From: an uncultured Collinsella sp.
Lineage (GTDB): Bacteria > Actinomycetota > Coriobacteriia > Coriobacteriales > Coriobacteriaceae
Length of the DNA: 8,832 bases
Reading direction: 5' to 3'
NCBI GenBank assembly: GCA_902494375.1
Contig: CABUTL010000037.1
Span: 1-8,832, forward strand
This document shows, piece after piece, positions 1 to 6,306 of this stretch. How positions within the stretch are numbered: the stretch's first letter is position 1; each line of letters begins with the position of its first letter. The notes beneath the pieces are model-generated. The model was not told the origin of the DNA. It worked only from the letters and a program-made list of their open reading frames with translations, and did not search any database. A program made the translations under genes and the position numbers.

Positions 1-550
1 CCAGTGCCGGCAGCTTGTTGATGGCAGTGAGGGCAAACGGGGACGAGGGCTCCTCGAACAGATAGCGGCTGCCTTGCAGCGCGTCGCAACTGGTGCACGT
101 GTTGCCGAGCGACGGGGCTTTGGAGGCTCGCGCGCCTACGGGCTTGTAGCCGCAGCGCTTATGAAGGTAGTCGCGGATCTCGCCCGGTACGCAGCCAAGA
201 GCGGGCACGATGGCGAGTGCGTTGGCGTTGGCCGTGTCGATGGCAATGTACCCGGCTTCGTTGGGCGCGTGCGCGATGGCGATGCTCTCGTCGTTATCGG
301 TTCGATAGGGAATGCCGAAGGCTGCGACCGAGGTCTCTTTGTGACACTTCCAGCACTCGCGCTTGCCCAGTACTAGATATATATACGGCGCTGAGGGGTC
401 GGATCGGTCAACACCGGGCAGCCACTCGGCAAAGGGCTCGGGGTTGACGCCGCTGGGTACATACCAGATCTTCTTGGTCCGGTCCCATTTGGCGCCCAGC
501 GCCTTGGCTTCTTCTTTGTGCGAAAAGGGGACATCGAGCTCGGTGCGCAT
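1..550 (-). CDS. DUF5710 domain protein with two CxxC pairs (partial, C-terminus beyond left edge)
   Basis: Reading the minus strand from ATG at 550-548 gives 183 uninterrupted codons to the window edge. AGGAG at 560-556 lies 5 bases before the ATG and supports this start. Residues 2-45 match the DUF5710 pattern as I know it: a short beta strand ending in DVPFS, then the helix EEAKALGAKWD (13-23), then KIWYVPSG (27-34). DUF5710 is a small module found beside zinc-binding and DNA-handling domains, and its function is unknown. The rest has a CWKC pair at 66-69 and a TCTSC pair at 151-155 (Cys152, Cys155). Together these could bind one zinc ion; that is inference. No signal peptide or membrane segment is visible, so it is probably cytoplasmic. 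A weak -10-like TATCCT lies at 591-586 on the minus strand, about 36 bases before the start, with no clear -35. The domain call is fairly secure; the role is unknown. Confidence 0.85.
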   Translation of the reverse strand, partial: MRTELDVPFSHKEEAKALGAKWDRTKKIWYVPSGVNPEPFAEWLPGVDRSDPSAPYIYLVLGKRECWKCHKETSVAAFGIPYRTDNDESIAIAHAPNEAGYIAIDTANANALAIVPALGCVPGEIRDYLHKRCGYKPVGARASKAPSLGNTCTSCDALQGSRYLFEEPSSPFALTAINKLPAL

Positions 551-651
551 GGCGGCTCCTTGGTGCTGCAGGTGCAAGTGGCTCAAGGATACCGCAGGGC
601 GCAGACATCGCGGCGTTTTGCTGAGAAGTTGCGGTGCGGACTGATTGGTTA

Positions 652-671
652 TGCCGATGAATAGATCGGCA
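652..671. other. 7-bp inverted repeat, possible operator
   Basis: TGCCGAT and ATCGGCA are perfect inverted repeats separated by 6 bases, giving a 20-bp dyad. It lies about 100 bases upstream of the DUF5710 start and downstream of the tRNA-Val terminator. The size suits a dimeric repressor site, but the stem could also be a weak RNA hairpin. No convincing promoter overlaps it, so a regulatory role is speculation. The remainder of 551-730 shows nothing else I can name. Confidence 0.25.
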
Positions 672-730
672 AGTAGATGGTCGGCTTTTGGCTAGTTGGG
701 CGGTTGGAGCTGCCAGCTGATTTGGCGACA

Positions 731-768
731 TAAAACAAAACAGCCCAGAGGACATAGCCTCTGAGCTG
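731..768 (-). terminator. Intrinsic terminator of the tRNA-Val unit
   Basis: Read on the minus strand, CAGCTCAGAGG (768-758) pairs with CCTCTGGGCTG (751-741), an 11-bp stem with one G-U pair and a 6-base loop. It is followed directly by TTTTGTTTTA (740-731). It begins 8 bases after the encoded CCA end of the tRNA, as expected for a monocistronic tRNA gene. Confidence 0.85.
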
Positions 769-776
769 CGAACATT

Positions 777-851
777 TGGTGGGCGTTAGAAGATTTGAAC
801 TTCTGACCTCTTCCGTGTCAGGGAAGTGCTCTCCCCCTGAGCTAAACGCCC
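777..851 (-). tRNA. tRNA-Val (anticodon GAC)
   Basis: The minus strand folds into a complete 75-nt cloverleaf. The acceptor GGGCGTT pairs with AACGCCC over 7 bp. The D stem is GCTC/GAGC. The anticodon stem CTTCC/GGAAG encloses the loop CTGACAC, with anticodon GAC that reads the valine codons GUC and GUU. The T arm is AGAAG-TTCAAAT-CTTCT. The discriminator is A and CCA is encoded in the gene (779-777). The variable loop is the short 5-nt type. Its own promoter and terminator flank it, so it is a single-gene transcription unit. Confidence 0.97.
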
Positions 852-880
852 GATCAAGGGTGCGCAAGCGCGCAAGGGAT

Positions 881-909
881 AATATAACGGAGCCTGAACT
901 CGGTGGCAA
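881..909 (-). promoter_or_regulatory. Sigma70-type promoter of tRNA-Val
   Basis: On the minus strand a -35 TTGCCA (909-904) and a -10 TATATT (886-881) are separated by exactly 17 bases. The -10 ends 29 bases before the mature tRNA 5' end at 851, so a short 5' leader removed by RNase P is expected. GC-rich DNA (TTGCGCGC) between the -10 and the tRNA resembles the discriminator of stringently controlled stable-RNA promoters, but I would not press that. Confidence 0.8.
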
Positions 910-1048
910 GAACATTTTTAAAAATCGCTTACATTGTGGAATTCGGGGGCTTTGTCGCATCCATTTCAAAAGAGCCTGCTGCCGCGATTTGGCTGTCGCA
1001 TAATGCAAGGCCATTGCGGTATCGAGCTATGGAAAGACGCCTGCGGAA

Positions 1049-1071
1049 TTGTCCTACCGATAAACGGACAA
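1049..1071. other. 6-bp inverted repeat upstream of the DMT gene
   Basis: TTGTCC and GGACAA are separated by 11 bases, about 70 bases before the transporter start codon. It could be an operator half-site pair or a weak leader hairpin. No clear promoter was found in 910-1140, although CATAAT at 999-1004 is a possible -10 without a good -35. A dyad this short is expected by chance fairly often in a window of this size. Confidence 0.15.
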
Positions 1072-1140
1072 GCCTCCAGCTGGTGACTTCGCCGTGGTAA
1101 GGTAAGCCGAATTGTTTCCAGGCTGTTTCGGGGGAGTGGA

Positions 1141-2163
1141 ATGAGCAAAGAGTGTGTCGAGCAGGTCGAAGGCGCAGGGGCTTCGGTGCCGATGACCGAT
1201 ATATCGAACATTGATGTGCCCGAGGGCACCGACGAGCTCAGCCGCAACACCCGTCGCGCATGGCGCGACCGCCTGAACAGCGCTTCGACGCGCAAGATGA
1301 TCACGGGCGTCTTGGCTACGCTGGTGGGCGGTTCGTTTTGGGGCTTCTCGGGCACCAGCGCGAGTTTTTTGTTCGATACCTACCATGTCGATACGCTGTG
1401 GCTTATGAGCGTGCGTCAGATTCTCGCCGGCCTGCTCTTTATGGCTGTGGTTGTCACGCGCGACCGCGCACGCCTGGTCAAGCTTTGGACGACGCCCGCT
1501 GATCGCAAGCAGCTGCTGCTCTTTACCGCTTTTGGCCTGCTGTTCAACCAGTTTTGCTATCTTTCGGCCGTGCGCCTGACGAACGCCGGAACCGCGACGG
1601 TGCTCCAGTGCCTGCAGCTCGTTATCATCATGGGCTACGCCTGCGTGACCGATCGCCGTATGCCGCGTACTCGCGAAGTCATCGGCATTGGCCTAGCTCT
1701 GGGTGGAACCTTTTTAATCGCCACCGGCGGCGACCCCACCAGCCTGAATATCTCGCCGCTTGGCCTGGCAGCAGGTCTTATGTGTGCGGTCAGCGCCGCG
1801 TGTATGGCGGTGATTCCCGCCAAGATCCTGCCCGAATACGGCAGCCCCATCGTCACGGGCTCGGCAATGCTCACGGCGGGCGTGGTCTCGTGCGTCTTCG
1901 TGCAGCCCTGGGCGCATATGCCGGCGCTCGACGCTGCCGGCATCGAGGCGCTCGCGGTGTTCGTGGTTATCGGCTCGTTTTTTGCTTACATGCTTTATAT
2001 GCAGGGCGTTAAGGACATCGGCTCGGTGCGCGCGAGCCTCATCGGAACTGTGGAGCCGGTTTCGGCGACCATCACCAGCGCCGTTATGCTGGGGACGGTG
2101 TTTTTGCCGACCGACCTTATCGGCTTTGTCATGATCATCGTGATGATGTTCCTCACGGTGTAG
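1141..2163 (+). CDS. EamA/DMT-superfamily permease
   Basis: This is a 340-residue inner-membrane protein of the drug/metabolite transporter superfamily (EamA type). These permeases have two fused five-helix repeats and export or import small metabolites; the substrate cannot be read from sequence. About ten hydrophobic helices are visible: roughly 54-75, 85-105, 125-142, 147-168, 178-196, 206-226, 236-256, 266-287, 293-318 and 322-339. Family signatures include GSFWGFSGTSA in helix 1, RLTNAGTATVLQ before helix 4, and GTVEPVSATITS (302-313) near helix 9. A hydrophilic tail of about 50 residues precedes helix 1. ATG 1141 is chosen because GGGGAG lies 4 bases upstream; later ATGs at codons 18 and 53 lack such a site. 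The usual LGE after the EPV motif is LGT here (317-319), and the protein ends immediately after helix 10. No clear terminator follows. Confidence 0.9.
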   Translation: MSKECVEQVEGAGASVPMTDISNIDVPEGTDELSRNTRRAWRDRLNSASTRKMITGVLATLVGGSFWGFSGTSASFLFDTYHVDTLWLMSVRQILAGLLFMAVVVTRDRARLVKLWTTPADRKQLLLFTAFGLLFNQFCYLSAVRLTNAGTATVLQCLQLVIIMGYACVTDRRMPRTREVIGIGLALGGTFLIATGGDPTSLNISPLGLAAGLMCAVSAACMAVIPAKILPEYGSPIVTGSAMLTAGVVSCVFVQPWAHMPALDAAGIEALAVFVVIGSFFAYMLYMQGVKDIGSVRASLIGTVEPVSATITSAVMLGTVFLPTDLIGFVMIIVMMFLTV

Positions 2164-2254
2164 CTAGCGCCGCTGCCAAGACGGAAAAGGTGTTGTGCCG
2201 CATTTTCGCCAATTGATGTCCGTGTCTGGAGTTTAGCTGTCGATGCTCAAAATG

Positions 2255-2276
2255 CCATAAACTAGTAACGTTATGG
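2255..2276. other. CCATAA/TTATGG dyad upstream of the DUF4012 gene
   Basis: Inverted 6-bp arms separated by 10 bases are centred about 48 bases before the DUF4012 start codon. A possible -10 TAAACT (2258-2263) overlaps the left arm, without a good -35. The position would suit a repressor site, but the match is short. The rest of 2164-2312 shows no terminator for the transporter and no other structure. Confidence 0.2.
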
Positions 2277-2312
2277 ACTTTTTCATTGCGACTCAATTGC
2301 GAGGATTTCTTT

Positions 2313-4625
2313 ATGGCTGGTAATCACTTTAAGGGCAGCGATAGCGGCCGCCCTGCAGTTCCGCCGCGTCCGAACGGGGCTGGTAAGGCCGGCACGCCGG
2401 GCGGCGCTGGACAGGGCGGTTCCGGTAAGCGCGTGTCCCCGGGCGAGACGGCGATGTTTACCGCTCTGTACGAGCAGTCTCAAAAGGCAAAAAAGACCGG
2501 CCGTGCAAGAGGAAATGTCTTTGCGGGCGGTGCAACCTCTGCGTCGCAGCCGAGCGGGGCTCCTTCGGTACCTGCGAACAACGCAGGTGCTGCCAACGCC
2601 GCGAATGGCGCCGGCAACGTTAATGCCGGCAAGGCCGACAACAATACTCCCTCTGCCGGTGGCGCGGGGCTTACGGGTAACCTCGGCACGATTTACACCG
2701 GCGCCTCCGAGACAGGCACGTTCGCCCGCCTGGATGATAGCGGTGCCGAGTTTGCGGGCTCGGGTTCCAAGGAAGATTATTACGATTTTGGCTTGAACTA
2801 CGGTAGCGATGCTTCGTCGAGTTCGACCTCTGACGGTCTGGTCCGTCATCGCCATCGCAAGGGCGAGCGCAAAAAGCGTCACACCGGCGCCATTATTGCC
2901 GCTGTAGTCGCGGTGCTTCTCGTTGCGCTTGGCGCAAGCGGCTTTATGCTGCTTAACTCGGCAAAGACCGTAAAGAGCGAAGCGAAGGAGGCTGTCGAGA
3001 TCGTCGGTGGCCTTAAGGACAAGGTCACGTCGGGCGATTTTTCGACGCTGCCTGACGACGCGAAGAAGATCGATGAGCTCTGTAACAGCATGAAGGCGGA
3101 GACCTCGAGCCCGCTGTGGACGGCGGCTTCGTTTATCCCGGTGTATGGCAGCGATATCAATGCGGCCCGCACCATGATTGACGCCCTGTCCGATGTCTCG
3201 AGCAATGCGCTGGTTCCCATGGCCGATAACCTTTCGCAGGCTACGCCCGGCAAGCTGTTCCAGGACGGCATGATTAACGTGTCCGCGCTGCAGGCGGTCG
3301 CCGATTCGCTTTCCAGCAGCTCGAAGGTGTTCAAGAGCGCCAACGAGAAGGTCCAGGGCATTGGCGATACTCATATTTCCCAGGTGACCGAGCTGGTCGA
3401 TAAGGCCAAGGACGGCTTTGCCACCCTCAACGGCGCGGTTGACGCGGCGGAGAAGGTCGCCCCCGTCCTTCCCCAGATGCTCGGCGCCAACGGCCAGACG
3501 CGCAACTACCTTATGTACGCCATGAACAACGTCGAGATTCGTGCCTGCGGCGGCTTTGGCGGTTCGCAGGGCCTGATTTCGGTCACCGACGGTCAGATGT
3601 CGATTGGCGAGTTTGTTCCCCGCATTGGACTCAGCGAGGATGAGGCGGTCGAGAGCGTCGACGAAGAGGATGAGGCGCTGTTCGGCAACCACAGCAACCT
3701 GTACAACTCGGGCAATACCTATTCGCCTGATTGGCCCCGCAACTCGCAGCGTGTCGCCGCGCTGTGGAAGTCCCAGTATGGACAGGACGTTGATGGCGTC
3801 ATCGGTATCGACCCGGTGTTCCTGCAGTATCTGCTGGGCCTGGTCGGTAACGTGTCACTGCCCGACGGAACGGTTGTCGACGGCACCAACGCCGCAAAGG
3901 TCCTCATGCACGATGTGTACTGGAACTATCCGGTCGAGGAGTCGGACGGCATCTTTGCATCCGTCGCCAGCGCTGCCTTCGACAAGGTCCTTGGCGGTAT
4001 CGGCGATGTCGATGTTACGAAGCTTGTCAGCGCCGTTGAGCGCGGTGCCGAAGAGGGCCGCCTGATCGCGTGGATGAGAAACGATGATGAGCAGAATGCC
4101 ATCAAAGAGACGAGCATTGACGCTTCGCTGCCCGATCCGGATGATCCGAGTGCCGATCCCGTTGCCGGCGTTTACTTTAACAACCTGAGCTTCTCCAAGC
4201 TCGACTGGTATCTGAACGCCGACACTCAGATTGGTCAGGGCGTGAAGAACGGCGACGGCACGTGCTCCTATCACATCACCGTTACCCTGACGAACATCAT
4301 GACGCAGGAGGAGGCTGGCAAGCTGCCCGACTACGTTGCGGCGAGCGCGCCCGATGCCGCGCGTGACGACGAGCGTCTGAATGTCTCGTTGTTTGCCCCG
4401 ACGGGTGGCAACATCAGTGACCTTACGGTTGAGGGTACCCAGTTTGGTCTTGGTGCCGCTACGTGGCATGGAATCCCCTTCTATTCGGGCACCGTTGACC
4501 TGCATGCTGGCGAGACGACGACGATCACGTATACGCTGACCACGTCGGCCGAGGCGGGGGACAAGCCTCTTACGCTGCGTCAGACCCCTACATGCCAGGC
4601 GGCTCGCGACAGCGCGTCGGCGTAG
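2313..4625 (+). CDS. DUF4012 membrane-anchored envelope protein
   Basis: This 770-residue protein starts at ATG 2313, with GAGGA at 2301-2305 seven bases upstream; an in-frame TTG at 2286 lacks such a site. Residues 1-190 are low-complexity, rich in Gly, Ala, Asn, Ser and Pro, and interrupted by a charged segment at 44-66. A basic stretch (178-190, HRHRKGERKKRH) precedes one transmembrane helix (about 192-215), so the N-terminus should be cytoplasmic and the rest extracellular. Residues 216-385 are helical and Ala/Ser/Lys-rich. DUF4012 hallmarks follow: TRNYLMYAMNNVEIRACGGFGG (397-418), DGVIGIDPVFLQYLLGL (494-510) and GRLIAWMRNDDEQ (582-594). A beta-rich C-terminus with KLDWYL (629-634) follows. 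Members of this family occur in actinobacterial envelope or polysaccharide gene neighbourhoods, but no biochemical activity is known to me. glmM lies downstream, behind a terminator. Confidence 0.88.
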   Translation: MAGNHFKGSDSGRPAVPPRPNGAGKAGTPGGAGQGGSGKRVSPGETAMFTALYEQSQKAKKTGRARGNVFAGGATSASQPSGAPSVPANNAGAANAANGAGNVNAGKADNNTPSAGGAGLTGNLGTIYTGASETGTFARLDDSGAEFAGSGSKEDYYDFGLNYGSDASSSSTSDGLVRHRHRKGERKKRHTGAIIAAVVAVLLVALGASGFMLLNSAKTVKSEAKEAVEIVGGLKDKVTSGDFSTLPDDAKKIDELCNSMKAETSSPLWTAASFIPVYGSDINAARTMIDALSDVSSNALVPMADNLSQATPGKLFQDGMINVSALQAVADSLSSSSKVFKSANEKVQGIGDTHISQVTELVDKAKDGFATLNGAVDAAEKVAPVLPQMLGANGQTRNYLMYAMNNVEIRACGGFGGSQGLISVTDGQMSIGEFVPRIGLSEDEAVESVDEEDEALFGNHSNLYNSGNTYSPDWPRNSQRVAALWKSQYGQDVDGVIGIDPVFLQYLLGLVGNVSLPDGTVVDGTNAAKVLMHDVYWNYPVEESDGIFASVASAAFDKVLGGIGDVDVTKLVSAVERGAEEGRLIAWMRNDDEQNAIKETSIDASLPDPDDPSADPVAGVYFNNLSFSKLDWYLNADTQIGQGVKNGDGTCSYHITVTLTNIMTQEEAGKLPDYVAASAPDAARDDERLNVSLFAPTGGNISDLTVEGTQFGLGAATWHGIPFYSGTVDLHAGETTTITYTLTTSAEAGDKPLTLRQTPTCQAARDSASA

Positions 4626-4662
4626 GGTTTTTCTGGTAGCGCAGATAATCGAGTACCATTTT

Positions 4663-4697
4663 GGGGCGGACAGGCAATCTGTCCGCCCCTATTTTGT
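4663..4697 (+). terminator. Intrinsic terminator between the DUF4012 gene and glmM
   Basis: GGGGCGGACAG (4663-4673) and CTGTCCGCCCC (4679-4689) form a perfect 11-bp stem with loop GCAAT, followed by TATTTTGT. It lies 37 bases after the DUF4012 stop. The tract ends exactly where the glmM ribosome-binding site AAGGAG (4698-4703) begins. A glmM promoter must therefore sit inside or upstream of the hairpin, or glmM depends on read-through. Confidence 0.8.
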
Positions 4698-4708
4698 AAG
4701 GAGAGCGC

Positions 4709-6040
4709 ATGAAGTACTTTGGCACCGACGGCTTTCGCGGTGAGGCCAACGTTGGGCTGACGGTAGAGCATGCTTATAAGATTGGCCGTTTTGTGGGCTG
4801 GTATTACGGCGCCAACCGCAGTGCTAAGGCGCGCGTCATCGTGGGCAAGGACACGCGTCGCTCGAGTTATATGTTCGAGGCGGCGCTGGTGAGCGGTCTG
4901 GTCGCGAGCGGTGCGGACGCCTATATGCTGCACGTGATCCCCACGCCGGGCGTGGCGCATCAGACCGTGGAGGGCTGCTTCGATTGCGGCATCATGATCA
5001 GCGCGAGCCACAACCCGTTTTGCGATAACGGCATTAAGCTCGTCAACAGCGACGGCTTTAAGATGGACGAGGACGTACTGGAGCTCATCGAGGACTACAT
5101 CGATGGCAAGAGCGAGGTGCCGCTGGCCACGGGCAACCACATCGGCGCCACGGTGGACTACATGCAGGGCCGCAACCGCTACATTGCTTCGCTCATCGCC
5201 AGCGTGAACTTTTCGCTGCAGGGCGTCAAGATCGGTATCGACTGCGCCAACGGCTCGGCTTCCTCGGTGGCCAAGCCGGTGTTCGACTCGCTGGGCGCTG
5301 ACGTGCGCGTGATCAACGCCGCGCCCGATGGTTTTAACATCAACGTCGACTGCGGCTCCACGCATATGGAGCGTCTGCAGCGCCATGTGGTGGAGCAGGG
5401 CCTGGACGTGGGTTTTGCCTACGACGGCGATGCCGACCGCTGCCTGGCCGTGGATGAGCGCGGTCGCGTGGTAGACGGCGACCAGATCCTGTACGTGTGC
5501 GGCGTGTATCTGAACAAGCACGGGCGACTCTCGGGCGGTACCGTGGTGCCGACGATTGCCAGCAACTTTGGCCTGGTCAAGTCGCTGGAGCTTGCCGGTC
5601 TGAGCGCCGTGACCAGCGGCGTGGGCGACCGTCACGTGTATGCCAAGATGCGCGAGGGCGGCTACAGCCTGGGTGGCGAGCAGACGGGCCATACGATCTT
5701 TGGCGATATCGAGCGCACGGGCGACGGCATTATGACCTCGCTGCGCGTGATGGAAGTGATTCGTGCCGAGCGCGAGACGCTCTCGCAGCTCACGGCTCCG
5801 TGCAAGCTGCTGCCGCAGGCGCAGGTGGCCGTGCACGTGGCGGACAAGGACGCCGCGCTCGAGAACATGGGCGTGCAGAACGCCATCGCCGAGGCCGAGG
5901 CTGCGCTGGCAGGCGAGGGCCGCGTGCTCGTGCGCAAGAGCGGAACCGAGTCGGTTATCCGCGTGCTGGCCGAGGCGCCCGACCAAGCATCCGCCGATGC
6001 CGCCATGAAGCGCATCGCCAACGCGCTCGAGGCTCTTTAG
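4709..6040 (+). CDS. glmM: Phosphoglucosamine mutase
   Basis: GlmM interconverts glucosamine-6-phosphate and glucosamine-1-phosphate in the cytoplasm, the step before GlmU makes UDP-GlcNAc for peptidoglycan and other glycans. At 443 residues it has the usual length. All alpha-D-phosphohexomutase hallmarks are present in order: N-terminal FGTDGFRG (4-11); the phosphoserine loop ISASHNP (97-103), with Ser100 as the expected phosphorylated residue; the Mg-binding DGDADR (239-244; Asp239, 241, 243); the sugar-binding GGEQTGH (322-328); and the phosphate-binding RKSGTES (409-415). The FGTDG start and the GEQTGH loop favour GlmM over the PgcA or ManB relatives. ATG 4709 is set by AAGGAG at 4698-4703, five bases upstream. 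No glmS ribozyme or other sugar-sensing leader is visible. A hairpin follows 1 base after the stop codon. Confidence 0.96.
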   Translation: MKYFGTDGFRGEANVGLTVEHAYKIGRFVGWYYGANRSAKARVIVGKDTRRSSYMFEAALVSGLVASGADAYMLHVIPTPGVAHQTVEGCFDCGIMISASHNPFCDNGIKLVNSDGFKMDEDVLELIEDYIDGKSEVPLATGNHIGATVDYMQGRNRYIASLIASVNFSLQGVKIGIDCANGSASSVAKPVFDSLGADVRVINAAPDGFNINVDCGSTHMERLQRHVVEQGLDVGFAYDGDADRCLAVDERGRVVDGDQILYVCGVYLNKHGRLSGGTVVPTIASNFGLVKSLELAGLSAVTSGVGDRHVYAKMREGGYSLGGEQTGHTIFGDIERTGDGIMTSLRVMEVIRAERETLSQLTAPCKLLPQAQVAVHVADKDAALENMGVQNAIAEAEAALAGEGRVLVRKSGTESVIRVLAEAPDQASADAAMKRIANALEAL

Positions 6041-6041
6041 T

Positions 6042-6065
6042 TACGCGGTTTTACCAAACCGCGTA
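6042..6065 (+). other. 10-bp hairpin adjoining the glmM stop codon
   Basis: TACGCGGTTT (6042-6051) and AAACCGCGTA (6056-6065) form a perfect 10-bp stem with the 4-base loop TACC, one base after the glmM TAG. No T-tract follows, so it is not a classic intrinsic terminator. It may protect the glmM mRNA 3' end from exonucleases, or work with the larger palindrome downstream. Confidence 0.6.
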
Positions 6066-6079
6066 GCTGCTCGACGCTG

Positions 6080-6180
6080 CAAACGGCCCCAAGCGGCAAT
6101 CTGACGTTCAATTTCAAGGGCGCGACCAGAAGGTGAGCGCCCTTTCATTTCACGTCACCTCGCTCGCTTGGGGCCGTTTT
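6080..6180. repeat. 101-nt nested palindrome with terminal inverted repeats and flanking CGCTG
   Basis: AAACGGCCCCAAGCG (6081-6095) and its exact complement at 6165-6179 form a 15-bp outer stem. Inside, TGACGT (6102-6107) pairs with ACGTCA (6152-6157). Further in, AAGGGCGC (6116-6123) pairs with GCGCCCTT (6137-6144), and ACC/GGT extends the innermost arm to an AGAA loop. The element is flanked one base away on each side by CGCTG (6075-6079 and 6181-6185). It lies between the convergent glmM and M32 genes. Two readings fit: a large bidirectional terminator, since T-rich ends follow the stem on both strands, or a miniature inverted-repeat element with a 5-bp target duplication. It encodes no convincing protein. 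Confidence 0.7.
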
Positions 6181-6213
6181 CGCTGACGTTGCCAAGACAT
6201 TAGCGTCAACGAA

Positions 6214-6241
6214 CTAGTCATTGGGTACCTAGTTATTGGGT
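6214..6241. repeat. Tandem direct repeat, 15-bp period
   Basis: CTAGTCATTGGGT (6214-6226) and CTAGTTATTGGGT (6229-6241) match at 12 of 13 positions and are offset by 15 bases. They lie immediately before the M32 terminator hairpin, on the glmM side. Their role is unknown: they could be a small slippage duplication or a binding site. Confidence 0.5.
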
Positions 6242-6242
6242 G

Positions 6243-6284
6243 AAAAAAGGGGACGCTGCGGATTGGTTTCGCGGCGTCCCCTTT
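6243..6284 (-). terminator. Intrinsic terminator of the M32 carboxypeptidase gene
   Basis: AAAGGGGACGCTGCG (6246-6260) pairs with CGCGGCGTCCCCTTT (6270-6284), a 15-bp stem with one wobble pair and a 9-base loop. On the minus strand the stem runs into six T residues (6248-6243). It begins 22 bases after the M32 stop codon. A shorter CCCCTTTG tract on the plus strand may give weak activity towards glmM transcripts as well. Confidence 0.85.
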
Positions 6285-6306
6285 GCGTTGGCGTGTCGGT
6301 TATGCC

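Noticed and set aside
649..1014. 121-codon minus-strand frame and 776-1003 plus-strand frame
   Set aside because: Both read through the tRNA-Val gene and are accidental.
1049..1071. Riboswitch-like leader for the DMT transporter
   Set aside because: DMT genes can follow riboswitches, for example guanidine-responsive ones, but only an isolated 6-bp stem is present and I recognise no conserved riboswitch core.
2164..2254. Terminator after the DMT gene
   Set aside because: No stem of useful length followed by a T-tract could be found, so transcription may continue into the DUF4012 gene or stop by another mechanism.
2283..3692. 469-codon open frame on the minus strand antisense to the DUF4012 gene
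   Set aside because: It is a codon-bias shadow. The plus-strand frame has family motifs and a good ribosome-binding site, while the antisense product is Arg/His/Leu-rich and matches nothing.
4626..4708. Possible glmS-type ribozyme or amino-sugar riboswitch ahead of glmM
   Set aside because: The 83-nt spacer holds only the 11-bp hairpin; it is too short and lacks any conserved riboswitch core.
4580..5986. 468-codon open frame antisense to glmM
   Set aside because: GlmM motifs are complete on the plus strand. The antisense product is His/Ala/Val-rich low-complexity sequence typical of a high-GC shadow frame.
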